DNA of 25,000 nucleotides from Chondrilla cf. caribensis (taxonomy: Eukaryota > Porifera > Demospongiae > Chondrillida > Chondrillidae), in the NCBI GenBank assembly GCA_964020155.1, contig OZ026558.1, positions 4,676,469 through 4,701,468 of the forward strand, read 5' to 3'. The notes below the pieces were generated by a model that saw nothing but the letters and a program-made list of their open reading frames with translations, was not told the DNA's origin and did no database searches. This document shows positions 1 to 25,000 of this stretch, piece by piece. Both the position numbers and the translations under genes were made by a program. Positions within the stretch are counted from its first letter, which is position 1. Each line of letters starts with the position of its first letter.

Positions 1-1714
1 AAAGCCCACATTCAATTTACGTTCCACTTCCATCTAGTATTAAGGGCGAAGAAAGTAACATTGATATGGCAAGGATTAAGCTCGAAGGCTATTATAGCTC
101 GAGAAGAAAAGTAAAGGTTCTACAACACTCTTTTCTGAGTTGCCAACTATGGCTCATGCTGTAAAGCCAACTGCATATACTGAACTAGGCGTCCCCATGT
201 CCCAATGCTTCGTGCGCAGACGGCGTCTTAAAATATAAAACGTCACTACCGTTTAAATGATAATAGATTCGAAGATCTGTACCAGGATGGTAGTGGTCCG
301 TACGAAACGTATGCTAAGCTTTTATAATTAAAAAGTATCCGTATTCGCGCACTACTAACTAGCCAAAGAGACTATAACTGGTACCGTGGACTTTAGGGGT
401 TAGGGAGTGCCTTACGCCGCGCTGGTATAATAACTCCGTCTACGCAACGAAATTCCATCCAGGAATATTCAGATTCGGCGATGTAGTGTAGAGTTACTGA
501 GATTGAACACACACGGACACTGGGAATCATCGCACCGTCTTTGGAGTGTTCGCGCCGTGTGGATAGTACTCCACGCGAAGAGTCATTGCTGGATTCTTCC
601 TCTAGTGCAATATATCCGCTGATATGTATACCACTGGAGACACGAGTAGACTTCACTGTACGCTTGGTGGAGAGGAGAAAATGTTCCAGGTACTTAAGAC
701 TACCGGCACGCGAACAGCTTTTAAAGGAGGCTTCGTGAAAGGTTACAACACGTACACGCATGCGCACGTGGAGAGGAATGCGACGATTGGAATGGTTGGG
801 ATGACATTCACTCGCTAATGAGAAGACAGCAATCAACCGAGAGAGAACCTTATAACCTAAAAGATCCGTTCTATACACGTATACATCATAATTACATTCA
901 ATGTCATGTACAAGCCACATAATAATTATTAATTTGTTTTTATTTTAAATTAATGATAATAATATTAATATTAATTCATGGACAATACATTCCACCATAG
1001 ATAATAGAACTACCTATGATTCCACCTTGTTAGGTAAGTACCCTGGGGATACCAAATCCGTATTTCTTAACATAGGACTGTATTTGACACCAGTAAGGTA
1101 AACTGGGGTAATTCCCGTCACTTGGGACTAACCAGGGCACAGGCAGACAAGCATCTGACTTCACTGTCAAGTGTGTTACGGGTGAGGGTTATCTTGGCTA
1201 GGACACACCTGAATTTCACATTGAATGACAATGAATAACTGGAAAGCACAGTGAGTAACACTAAATTTCTACAATCAAGACCGACAATTGGACCAGTTCA
1301 AGTGGTCTCAAGTGGGAGGTGGTGCTAGTTTGGAAGCACATAAAGCAACACATAGTCTATTGATGGGGCTCAGTATAGTAACTATTGCATTGATACATAC
1401 ATCAGTACTTTGTTACGATCACATTTCAATTAATAGGATATATTCGACCTGTATATACATAAATGAGTCTGCACCCATTAAATACATTATATAATTTTGA
1501 ATCAGATACATTAAAATACAATGTACTACATACAATAATATTAGAAGTGCACTATCATAGGTCTACTGCCATGACATATACATACAATAAGGCATGTAAC
1601 ACCACATTGCTAGTAGATGGATCAGGATAAATGCTGATCTTATCTAGAAGTCAACTATGCTGCTCCTCGCAATTATGTACGAGTTGTTAATGTCACTAGT
1701 GCGGACCGAGATAG
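1..1714. other. Left-edge region without a recognised gene
   Basis: This stretch lies beyond the SKP1 stop codon. Bases 1-840 are rich in CpG and free of the CA/TG repeats found elsewhere; 920-975 is very AT-rich; 1000-1714 is unremarkable unique sequence that should include the SKP1 3' UTR. No canonical AATAAA was seen close to the SKP1 stop on the minus strand. A plus-strand frame is open from base 3 to a stop near 160 but resembles nothing I know. Confidence 0.5.
393..920 (-). CDS. Doubtful 175-codon open frame, no recognised family
   Basis: An ATG-initiated frame of 175 codons, the longest non-repetitive unspliced frame in the window outside known exons. The translation shows no domain, signal peptide, transmembrane segment or motif that I recognise. 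Two shorter plus-strand frames (541-738 and 624-818) are open over the same bases, so openness may only reflect base composition. It has the same strand as SKP1 and lies about 800 bp downstream of it. It could be a chance frame, part of a decayed element, or an exon of a gene extending off the left edge. Nothing in the sequence decides between these. Confidence 0.15.
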   Translation of the reverse strand: MWLVHDIECNYDVYVYRTDLLGYKVLSRLIAVFSLASECHPNHSNRRIPLHVRMRVRVVTFHEASFKSCSRAGSLKYLEHFLLSTKRTVKSTRVSSGIHISGYIALEEESSNDSSRGVLSTRREHSKDGAMIPSVRVCSISVTLHYIAESEYSWMEFRCVDGVIIPARRKALPNP

Positions 1715-4140
<2,426 letters not shown>

Positions 4141-4416
4141 TTCGGTTGAAGAGACGTCACTGCTGGAATTCTTCAGAGAAATTAGTACAGGTAGTATTCG
4201 AGTCCAGTTTCAAATTTTTTACCCGCGCGAAATTGAAAACGAGAACGTGAATTCAGATGATAATATTATTTGCACGTGTATGTACTGTATTGTATGATTC
4301 ATACTCTACTGTGTTCATGTGAGGTTCATCCAATAAAGTATATACCAGATAATGAACTGCATGATGTGTATAATACGCATATTATTCCTATCAAAATGGA
4401 GGAAGATTGCTCAAAG
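4141..4416 (-). promoter_or_regulatory. HIBCH-SKP1 spacer, probable SKP1 promoter and 5' UTR
   Basis: Only 282 bp separate the HIBCH stop from the SKP1 start codon, so the SKP1 promoter must lie here or overlap the HIBCH 3' end. A near-CRE TGACGTCTC (minus strand, 4159-4151) lies 10 bp upstream of the ATG, and a CACGTG E-box lies at 4273-4278. No TATA box in a convincing position was seen. The promoter role is inferred from position. Confidence 0.45.
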
Positions 4417-4422
4417 TTTATT
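4417..4422 (-). terminator. AATAAA poly(A) signal abutting the HIBCH stop codon
   Basis: On the minus strand the HIBCH stop TGA (4425-4423) is followed without a gap by AATAAA (4422-4417). No other AATAAA was seen on this strand before the SKP1 start, which suggests a very short 3' UTR. Confidence 0.6.
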
Positions 4423-9337
<4,915 letters not shown>

Positions 9338-9685
9338 CAGCTACAAGCCACTCGATGCTGGAACATAGTCCTCATTAGCTGACCCGTTGGTCAAAAGGAT
9401 GAACAAACTTTACGTTGTTCGAGTGACGCAATTCACCTTGCTTGTAACAGAACGCTTTTGATTGACATCTGTAACGGGCTCCGTGTAGTTCTACTGAAGG
9501 TAACAGGTCCAATAGGTCAGACTGTGTTTATACAGCTCTTTTTCATGCACCGTTTACACACGAGTTTCTACCACTGAGCAGCTAGAGAACGCTCATATCA
9601 AGCGCCCAGTGCTTCTTATCCATGAACCGTCGTATTGGAGAAAATAATAAAGGTCACCCACTTGGTGTCGAACCCACCATAATAG

Positions 9686-9718
9686 ACAATATAAACCGCA
9701 CGGTGCGGTTTGTATTGG
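9686..9718. repeat. Imperfect palindrome
   Basis: AAACCGCAC at 9693-9701 and GTGCGGTTT at 9703-9711 are exact reverse complements around one base. Extending outward, CAATATAAACCGCAC faces GTGCGGTTTGTATTG with one mismatch in 15. Role unknown: cis-element or transposon end. Confidence 0.75.
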
Positions 9719-9956
9719 CTAGGAACCCACTATAGCCAGGTATACAGGGACTTTCCATTGTGGTTGTGTACTTGGTCATTCCGCACATGCAGATGACACT
9801 ATTCTAGCTGGGAGGTCAGCCGCAAGTCCCAAAGCTCCCCCCTACGGTTCTTTGTAGAGAGTATTGCAACTGACCACCAGGAAGTGTATGTCGAACACAA
9901 ACTTGAACACAAACTTGGACAGCTTTACATGGACTTTCTACAGAGACTGATATTGA

Positions 9957-10113
9957 TCCACTGCAATTCATTTTCAAAGAATATGGTGGATTATCGAGTT
10001 TGGCAGATTAACTGGATATTCAGTGGTACTTGTACATTATAATAAAATTGTGGCGGATTAAAAGGTTTTGCGGATGAAGCAGTGGCGGATTATTGAGAAT
10101 TCACTGTAGTAGC
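9957..10113. mobile_element. MITE-like dispersed repeat, copy 1
   Basis: Contains ATATGGTGGATTA, GGCAGATTAACTGGATATTC and GTGGCGGATTAAAAG in the same order as a second copy at 18585-18712. The ends read CACTGCAATTC and GAATTCACTGTAG, roughly inverted. A similar end, CAGTGAATTC, occurs at 14274. No coding capacity. Confidence 0.6.
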
Positions 10114-10233
10114 CTCACATGGGCAGATCCATCCTTCTCAGATCGAGTTCAACTTGCTTATAGCAAGTACGTATGACACCTTGAAGGTCACACCAAATCT
10201 GTGCATAGTTTAGCTGACTATCTAAACAGACCC

Positions 10234-10340
10234 CATCGAGCACCTACTACAATCCTACACTATTGAGCACCTACTACGATCCCACTATCGAGCACCTACT
10301 ACGATCCCACTATCGAGCACCTACTACGATCCCACCAGTT
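10234..10340. repeat. 25-bp minisatellite
   Basis: Four units of GAGCACCTACTACGATCCCA plus CTATC, spaced 30, 25 and 25 bp. Intergenic, upstream of HIBCH. Confidence 0.85.
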
Positions 10341-10602
10341 CGAGCTATTAGCATCTGAAACTTGGCTGGTGCCACATAAACTGAAAATTTGACAAATGTG
10401 CGATATGCAAAACAATACATCTTACAAGTACTGGTACAAATTAAAAATCTACAATAAGCCTAATATTGTGCCGGCTACATACATACATACGTATATCGAT
10501 TACGCTACCTATCCCGAGAATACAGGCATAATATGTGTGCAAGTACAAAATTGGTGCGGATATACATATACCATGAGGGTGACTGTCCTTTTCAAAATGT
10601 GT

Positions 10603-12524
10603 TCACTTGTCACTCTCCCTTCCGTGTGGGTCTCTAGCGGAGGTCGATATATCGATGTTTTTAGTGATGGGTGAGGGTGATATTGATAGGGCTTCCGACA
10701 GTGTTGATGCCGAGTTTGGCCTACTGCTGTTGTCAAGGGCAACTGCGGTAGACAATACACTGCTGTAGTCAACTGGATATGAAGAAAATAAACAAATAAA
10801 CATCAACGTGAAAGGTTGTGAACGAGAGTAAACAGGCATACAAACATTAACGTGGGAGGTTGTAAACAAGAGTAAACAGGCATACAAACATTAATGTGGG
10901 AGGTTGTAAACAAGAGTAAACAGGCATACAAACATTAATGTGGAAGGTTGTAAACAAGAGTAAAACAGGCAAACACCAGACTCAATTCACTGCATTATGA
11001 GAAAATGCAGTAATACTGTACAACTGGGAAAATTCATGGGAGAAGTACATTTGGACAGTGGACTCAGTTACAAAGACCACCTCTACACAAAGACCACCTG
11101 TCTTAAGTGACCACTATTTAACTACAGTGGAACCTGTCTATAAAGACCACCTCTACACAAAGACCACCTGTCTTAAGTGACCACTATTTAACTACAGTGG
11201 AACCTGTCTATAAAGACCACCTCTACACAAAGACCACCTGTCTTAAGTGACCACTATTTAACTATCCAATACATAATCTCAACTACACTAAAGCACCTCT
11301 GTATAAAGACCACCTGTCCTAAGTGACCATTATTGAGCTACCCACTACTACTGCGTAGTGGGAAAATTACAGGGGTGAACTAGCATATTTTGCCTCTGAA
11401 GAGTGGAAAACCTTTCAGCAGCAAACAGAATGGATTCACTACACATGCACACCTGATTGCAGCTGCTTTAGCTGTTCCTGCTGTGACACCAGGAGTGGAC
11501 AGTCACGATGAGCCATGAGAATGTTCTTCAGGTTCTGCACCTCCTGCTTCAGGACACTGATCTCCTCCTGCAACCCTCGGTTCTGATCTTCCAAGTTCTT
11601 TGCCTTTCCCTCCAAGTTCTCCACCCAGGCCTTCTTCTTCGACCTACATCTTGCTGCAGCAGCTCTGAGTGAAACAGCAAGAAAGTTTAAATACGTACGT
11701 ACGCACAAACCAGGTCTGTGAGACGATTGTAATAAGGCGAATATTGTTAGGTATTTATTAGCTCATGTACGCACACTACATACAACAACCAGCACCCAAT
11801 ACTGCAACAAATACAGTCGGATAAAAGGTAAAAGATAGGTAGATAAGATAATAAAGAAAGATATAAGTGCTGTACCTGTTTCTTTCTAGGAAACGCTTCC
11901 TCTTCTCGGTTGGATCGTCTTCGTCGTCCTTGGTTCGAGACCTTCTCCTTGTGGTCTCTTCACCGTACACTTGAGTGGGGGAGGGCTGAGAGTTTTGTTG
12001 GGCGAGCGCGGGGCTCATGAAGGGCGGGGCCCCTTGAGACAGAGCCTATGGACAGTGAGATAACGTCACGTGAAGGGACACTCCACAAGAAGGGGAATAC
12101 GTACGTACATATGTACAGAAACTATCGGTATTGGTATTCAATCTCTTTACAATACTACCCTACAAGGACAGTCTCCTTATAACAACATGTCTTGCGGACA
12201 CAGATGTATCGGTTTACTGTTATAATGGCAGAAAAAGTGAGGAACTGGCACACTAACCTATGAAATTAGGACATCCTCCATCATACATACGTACATAATA
12301 TATTATACAGCCCAACTGAAGTGTATGTACGTATGTAAACAGTACAGTGGAAATGCTTTAGATCACACGTACATATCTGTATCTATAGTACAAATTACTG
12401 CTACTACTAACTTGTACTGTACGTATGTACGTATGTATAGATGTGTATCATCGAAAGTGTAGGCTTGTTTACTTTGGAGTTCAGACACACACACACACAC
12501 ACAAACACATGCACACACTTCCCC

Positions 12525-12589
<65 letters not shown>

Positions 12590-13034
12590 TCTTGAAGGCT
12601 TCCTGTATTATCTCAGGAGTAGTTGGGATCTGAGTAGCAGAAGCCACCAGACTCGGAATGTCCACACCAGGTAACTGGAGAATTTTCTTGTACGATTCCT
12701 GTTGAAGCTTATTCCGCAGAGACTGTTTCATCTGTTGGGAGGCAGCCGTGTCTGGCAGTTTAGTTGGCGGTGTTGCCACGGGAACCTTCAATTCAGAAAA
12801 ACAACATGATTAGAACAGATTGACATACGTAATTTCACAAGCAGACAAGTATGGGATGTGAAACATACCGGCATATACGTACGTACGTAACAGCATGCAT
12901 TGTGAAAGTATCATGTAGCATAATTCCAGTGGGATTTTGATACTTTCAATTAGAACAGATTAACCTTACAGCTGCACATTTGGAAAATGTAGTGGAACCT
13001 GTCCTATGTGGTTCATTACGAAATACATACGTAG

Positions 13035-13095
<61 letters not shown>

Positions 13096-14480
13096 CATGT
13101 AAAATGAACTTACAATTTTCTTTGGATTTTCAATGCTATTTGGTGGAGCCACTGGTATGCTAGCCACAGCATACGGAGAGCTGATGATGGGGGTGGGAGC
13201 TGCAGTGATAAAGGCACCATGTGAAGAAATTGGGTACACACGTATGTATGTACGTATGTATGTGTAAGCACACACACACACACACACGCACGCGCACGCG
13301 CACACACACACACACACCACACACACACACACACACACAATGGATGTACATATACGTACGTATGTATGAGTACATACCGGCAAGTGATCCAATGGAGTAC
13401 ACTGCAGGGTTGGTGAGAGTTCTAGTATCAACAACTGTCCCTTGTGAATGCTAAGCAGAGAAGAGAATAAAGGACAGCCATGACTAAACAACACCCGCAG
13501 GTACGTAACTATCCAACCCCCACCATCTGTAGCGCACACACCCACACACTACCACCTGTAGCCCACACACCCACATCCTACCACCTGTAGCCCACACACC
13601 CACATCCTACCACCTGTAGCCACACACCCAACTACTAACACCTGTAGCCACACCCAACCCCTACGTATGACCTCATGCTGCCAAACCTGTCCCTATTATT
13701 CTACAACAGGACACCTTAGCTCACTTCTTGGGACTCTCCCTGTACTGGGTCTTCCGTATCAGTAGGTACAGATTTGCGAAATTCCTGAAAAATGGATGAT
13801 ATCACTAACATTGAATAAAAGTCAATTCAAGTCCACAACATTATTCAAGAGATATGCAAGTTTCATGGAAAAAAGTAACACACACACACACACACACGCG
13901 CGCGCACACACAAACACACACACATGAACACATACATACACACACACACACACATGAACACATACGTACATACACACATACACATGAACACATACGTACA
14001 TACAAACACAAACACACACACACACACACACACACACCATACGCACATGCTCAAACGGGTTATCTTTCAGAGTGTCAAAGAGACCTTCCTGATCACAAAT
14101 CTTGAGGAAGCGTGTAGGTGTGGGCGTTTGGTCTATATATGACGGTGAAAACAGTCTCCCATTACAATAACTCGACATCAGGCAAATGAAAATACACGAT
14201 AATGGCTGGGGTGCACTCTGGGACTAGTACAAGTGATCTCATATGCATAAGTATGTACGTATGTACGTACGTACAGTGAATTCTTGCTGATCGGACACAA
14301 TTTCACAGAAACCTACGCACGTACATACGTATATAATTCACAATCATTGATGTACGTACATATCTACCTGCATGCACACATACGTGTGTACCTGGTAACA
14401 CCACTTTCCCCCTGTTGATACTCAGAGACATGTCGTGCTTTGCTCTGTGCACGGCATAGTGATCTTCATTGGCAAACTTC

Positions 14481-14530
<50 letters not shown>

Positions 14531-15413
14531 TATGTGTGCATGTACATGTTTGTGTGTGCGTACGTTGGTTTATGTACACGATTGTGTGTGTGTGTATGTG
14601 AGTTTATGTACGTAGTGAGAGTGCATGTATGTGTGCATGTGCAAAGGATTAACACAAACAGACGTTAACCAACTATCACACTCTAGACTAACGATGCAGA
14701 AACGACATGTACCCTCAATGTTCCAAACAACAAGAACTAAATATTATTCAAAGGGTAATCAGAAATACCCTGCATCATTTCATTTGCATTGCAGTCGCAA
14801 TACACCTTTCAGTTTCGGCGTTCGACGACATGACAGTACAGTCTGAATTCACCGCACCCCTTTCCTCGAAAATGGTGCAGAAATCCTAAATTGTACGCAA
14901 ATTCGAAGAGGAACGACTCTAAACGACAAGGCTGAGTGGCATATAATCACTGTTTGTTTACAGCGGAACGAACAGTGAGTTTCAGAGCCCGAGTTGGGCT
15001 GTTTACTGAACCTTGACAGGCAAAAGGGAGATGTTTGAAAGTAGCCCACTGGAATTTAACACCAACTCGAAGAAAGTCCCAGTCAACTATCAGCGTATTC
15101 AACCACTCTCGGAGTCGCCAGTTCGCCGTCTACAACGACGCCAACAAAGAGGGCAGAGAACTAGTGCTAAATGACATCATAGGAACATGTCGGCCGAGGG
15201 AATCGGGACAATGATGTAATGGTCAAATTTGGTTCTCCCCGGCGCTAAGAAATTACGTAGATATCTCAGTTCGGTTCGTTCTTTGTATTTTAGGTCTCGT
15301 TCTGGCGACCGGGAAGGCGAATTAGGTCTTAGAAGTGGGCCAAACTTACTTACCTGATCACAATTGGGATAATCGCAACTGAACGGCTTGTCGTCCGTGT
15401 TTTCTCTCGACAT
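10603..15413 (-). CDS. ATF2: ATF2/ATF7-type bZIP transcription factor
   Basis: Ten coding exons: 15413-15354, 14479-14392, 14132-14047, 13784-13725, 13450-13378, 13199-13114, 12785-12588, 12045-11876, 11664-11453 and 10772-10603 (stop 10605-10603), giving 400 residues. Residues 13-35 form the N-terminal C2H2 zinc finger (C13, C18, H31, H35; KFANEDHYAVH), followed by DQTPTPTRFLK at 50-60, whose Thr52 and Thr54 match the JNK/p38 phosphorylation sites of ATF2. The basic region KRFLERNRAAAARCRSKKKA carries N273-x7-R281; zipper leucines fall at 291, 298, 305, 312 and 319. By family it binds CRE sites as a nuclear dimer. The 100-odd residue shortfall against human ATF2 is in the middle region. ATF2 versus ATF7 cannot be decided; one pre-duplication orthologue is likely. 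The last exon is supported by phase, splice sites and Ser-rich composition only. Confidence 0.93.
10805..10975. repeat. 44-bp minisatellite in ATF intron 9
   Basis: Four units begin at 10805, 10849, 10893 and 10937. Each contains AACGTGGGAGGTTGTAAAC and AGTAAACAGGCATACAAACA. The array lies just upstream (coding sense) of the last ATF exon. Confidence 0.9.
11072..11340. repeat. 70-bp tandem repeat with transposon-like ends, ATF intron 9
   Basis: Units starting at 11072, 11142 and 11212, with a degenerate fourth, contain AAAGACCACCTGTCTTAAGT and TACAGTGGAACCTGTCTATA. The latter resembles pogo/mariner-type termini, so the array may have grown from such an element. Confidence 0.8.
12483..12588. 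repeat. (CA)n tracts at the ATF intron 7 donor
   Basis: Two CA runs (12483-12505 and 12528-12588). On the coding strand exon 7 ends AAGAAT and the intron begins directly with GTGTGTG. Confidence 0.9.
13037..13092. repeat. (CA)n tract near the ATF intron 6 donor
   Basis: On the coding strand (TG)n begins about 22 bp after the donor GTAAGTTC. Confidence 0.9.
13270..13339. repeat. (CA)n tract in ATF intron 5
   Basis: CA run with CG interruptions, (TG)n on the coding strand, about 38 bp after the donor. It is flanked on both sides by short GTAC/GTAT repeats. Confidence 0.9.
13526..13645. repeat. ~30-bp minisatellite in ATF intron 4
   Basis: About four to five units of CACCTGTAGCCCACACACCC followed by ACATCCTAC or variants. 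Confidence 0.8.
13879..14046. repeat. Compound (CA)n array at the ATF intron 3 donor
   Basis: CA runs interspersed with a repeated ACACATGAACACATACGTAC block. On the coding strand the donor GTGCGTATGGTGTGTGTG leads into it. Confidence 0.88.
14486..14529. repeat. (TG)n tract at the ATF intron 1 acceptor
   Basis: Reads (CA)n on the coding strand and ends CACACATACAG|AAG, directly at the exon 2 acceptor. Confidence 0.9.
14532..15353. other. ATF intron 1, unique sequence
   Basis: Apart from TG- and GTAC-rich sequence up to about 14640, this intron is unique sequence. It is CpG-rich toward exon 1 (about 14800-15350), as expected near a promoter. No gene or element recognised. Confidence 0.5.
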
Positions 15414-15643
15414 TTCTCACTAGACAGAACTCTCCAATAGACGGACGATCAGTGTAGTTGTCTCAGCGAAACTAATCCCTTTTGAAAACCACCTTAGGGA
15501 AACAGAGGTTGTGCAATTTACTTGACTTGTGTCGGTTTTGTTTTAAATAATTGAACCGGAAATACAACACCGGAAATGTTCTACTGTAATAATTAAACGT
15601 TTCCCGCGCTTTTCAGATTAACAAACACGTTCCGTACATGAAT
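15414..15643 (-). promoter_or_regulatory. SHMT-ATF spacer with paired ETS-type sites
   Basis: 230 bp between the SHMT stop and the ATF start codon must hold the SHMT 3' end and the ATF promoter. Two identical CCGGAAAT motifs (plus strand, 15556-15563 and 15570-15577; start-to-start 14 bp) match the ETS/GABP consensus. No AATAAA was found on the minus strand. The promoter role is inferred from position and motifs. Confidence 0.5.
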
Positions 15644-23540
<7,897 letters not shown>

Positions 23541-23640
23541 TTTCCTCGCTCGCGATGGAAAACACGTGAATGTCACGTGCCTTTCGAGTTTTAATGACGA
23601 GTGGCTGCCTTTCTGCTAAGCTCGCCGACTATTGAGAAGA
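23541..23640. promoter_or_regulatory. Divergent SHMT/P450 promoter with two E-boxes
   Basis: Only 100 bp separate the proposed SHMT start codon (-) from the P450 start codon (+). Two CACGTG E-boxes lie at 23563-23568 and 23574-23579, 11 bp apart. CpG is frequent and there is no clear TATA box. By position it should drive both genes, possibly with overlapping 5' UTRs. Confidence 0.6.
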
Positions 23641-23829
23641 ATGTGGATTAGTTTGGAGGTTTTCATTTTGACCGCTACAACTCTCCTCTTGTCCTTTGTG
23701 TACATCGTGATTATGAGGAGCAAAAATTCCAAATTGCCCCCCTTGAAAACAGGACTCGTCCCTTGGTTGGGGTGCGCAATTGAGTTTGGGAAGGAACCTC
23801 TCAATGTCATTCGACGTGCCCAACTGGAA
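23641..23829 (+). CDS. CYP7-clan cytochrome P450, first coding exon (partial gene)
   Basis: The ATG at 23641 opens 63 codons ending at a GTGAGT donor (23830) in phase 0. Residues 5-25 form a hydrophobic N-terminal anchor (VFILTATTLLLSFVYIVI) followed by basic residues, as in microsomal P450s. The hinge reads LPPLKTGLVPWLGCAIEFGK, then EPLNVIRRAQLE, closely matching the CYP7A/CYP7B/CYP8/CYP39 proline-rich hinge (PPL..GL.P.LG.A..FG..PL). Known clan members oxidise sterols, bile-acid precursors or prostanoids in the ER membrane; this gene's substrate cannot be inferred. The haem-binding end lies beyond the right edge, and intron 1 is over 1.1 kb. The start is the first ATG in this frame. Confidence 0.8.
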
Positions 23830-23885
23830 GTGAGTTAAGTGTTCATGTTGCTGTTGCGGGTTTGTTTGACATACGTATTGTCATC

Positions 23886-24046
23886 TTCATTATTGCAATC
23901 AATTTCATCATCACCATCATCACCACCATCATCATCATCATCATCATCACCACCATCATCATCACTGTCATCATCATCACCACCACCATCATCATCAATA
24001 TCATCATCACCATCTCCATCATCATCGCCATCATCAACCTCTTCAC

Positions 24047-24083
<37 letters not shown>

Positions 24084-24222
24084 GTCATCATCATCACCAT
24101 CATCATAACCTCTTCACAATCATCATCATCATTGTCATCATCATCACCATCATCATAACCTCTTCACAATCATCACCATCATCGTCGTCGTTGTCGTCAC
24201 CCTCATCATCACCACCATTACA
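23886..24222. repeat. (CAT/CAC)n trinucleotide array in P450 intron 1
   Basis: ATCATCATCACC-type repeat with a duplicated AACCTCTTCACAATCATC block (24035, 24108, 24157). It begins about 55 bp after the donor. Confidence 0.9.
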
Positions 24223-24475
24223 TATTGCCTCTCTATAGTCTGATAAATTAGGCTTGTTCTATTTGTACTTGGTTGACAATTCCTTCACAGAACTGTCTCA
24301 TATTGAATGTTAGTGTACAATATGCTCAGTGGGGACCCTGGTTAGTACCTACGTGGTTAAACACACACACTTCAATTGGTTTCTGGCTTATGCACTCTGT
24401 ATCAACCAATATTGACAATGAGTGCAGCACAGTTTGCTTAGTTTGTACCCAGATTACTACATACCTCCAACTAAA

Positions 24476-24885
24476 TAGAACACACTCCTGGTTGGTACAC
24501 ATCTGGTTAGAACACACTCCTGGTTGGTACACACTCTTGGTTAGTACACACTCCTGGTTGGTACACACTCCTGGTTGGTACACATCTGGTTAGAACACAC
24601 TCCTGGTTAGTACACTCCTGGTTGGTACACACTCTTGGTTAGAACACACTCCTGGTTAGTACACTCCTGGTTAGTACACGCTCCTGGTTGGTACACACTC
24701 CTGGTTGGTACACACTCCCAGTTAGTACACACTCCTGGTTAGTACACACTCCCAGTTAGTACACATTCCTTGTTAGCACACACTCCTGGTTAGTACACAC
24801 TCCTGGTTAGTACACACTCCTGGTTAGTACACACTTCTGGTTAGCACACACTCCTGGTTAGTACACACTCCTGGTTAGTGAGTAC
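24476..24885. repeat. 17-bp minisatellite in P450 intron 1
   Basis: About 24 units of ACACACTCCTGGTTAGT with TTGG, ATCTGG and CCAG variants. Same unit as 22557-22866, opposite genomic strand, but the same sense relative to transcription of each host gene. Confidence 0.92.
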
Positions 24886-24947
24886 TCCTCACTCAGTCTC
24901 TAGCTTATGTACACCATGTCAACCAGTACTGAAGTACCTCTGATAAG

Positions 24948-25000
24948 AAGTACAGATTTGGTGTGCCCTTCAAGGCACTCACTGAGCAAGTTGGATTGTA
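24948..25000 (+). other. Possible start of P450 exon 2
   Basis: After TGATAAG the phase-0 frame reads KYRFGVPFKALTEQVGL to the window edge. Phase agrees with exon 1, and an aromatic-Gly-x-x-Phe pattern is common at this point in P450s. The acceptor is weak (a poor pyrimidine tract), and an alternative acceptor TACAG lies at 24951-24955. Confidence 0.35.

Larger units (their letters stand above)
9338..10602. other. ATF-HIBCH intergenic region
   Basis: About 1.27 kb between the ATF stop and the HIBCH start. It holds the probable HIBCH promoter near 9340-9500, including TGACGCAAT at 9424-9432 (like a CRE-C/EBP composite site), a palindrome at 9686-9718, a MITE-like repeat at 9957-10113 and a 25-bp minisatellite at 10234-10340. 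No gene was recognised. No AATAAA was seen on the minus strand after the ATF stop. Confidence 0.6.

Noticed and set aside
24273..24593. Plus-strand frame in P450 intron 1
   Set aside because: It runs into the 17-bp minisatellite and has no resemblance to P450 sequence.

Overview
The window is eukaryotic nuclear DNA from an animal. Every recognisable gene is split by GT-AG introns, and the encoded proteins resemble animal orthologues over nearly their whole length. Small exons, short spacers between genes and introns loaded with (CA)n/(TG)n suggest an invertebrate, perhaps a sponge; the species guess is weak. No bacterial, viral or organellar features were seen.

Four complete genes lie head-to-tail on the minus strand and a fifth starts on the plus strand. 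From right to left: the first coding exon of a CYP7-clan cytochrome P450 (+, from 23641, runs off the right edge); serine hydroxymethyltransferase (-, 23540-15644, 9 exons, 489 codons, or 475 from an internal ATG); an ATF2/ATF7-type bZIP factor (-, 15413-10603, 10 exons, 400 codons); 3-hydroxyisobutyryl-CoA hydrolase HIBCH (-, 9337-4423, 17 exons, 393 codons); and SKP1 (-, 4140-1715, 5 exons, 163 codons). I built the exon models by reading splice sites and checking phase at every junction. Each keeps frame and ends close to the usual family length. The left 1.7 kb holds no recognised gene.

The genes share no pathway: SKP1 serves SCF ubiquitin ligases, HIBCH valine breakdown, ATF2/7 stress-regulated transcription, SHMT one-carbon metabolism, and CYP7-clan P450s sterol oxidation. 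They look like ordinary neighbours. Spacers are short: 282 bp HIBCH-SKP1, 230 bp SHMT-ATF, and 100 bp between the divergent SHMT and P450 start codons.

The unusual part is the introns. Long (TG)n tracts on the coding strand begin at or just after 5' splice sites in nine of 37 complete introns. Two minisatellites (SKP1 intron 3, SHMT intron 7) are in register with the splice donor itself, so the arrays look as if they grew out of exon-intron junctions. One 17-bp minisatellite occurs in both genes of the divergent SHMT/P450 pair, in opposite genomic but identical transcriptional orientation. HIBCH carries a 15-nt microexon restoring five conserved residues, an 18-nt exon and a probable GC-AG intron. 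SHMT has a likely tiny first exon that would add a mitochondrial presequence. A 450-bp MITE with 24-bp inverted termini and TA flanks sits in SKP1 intron 3.
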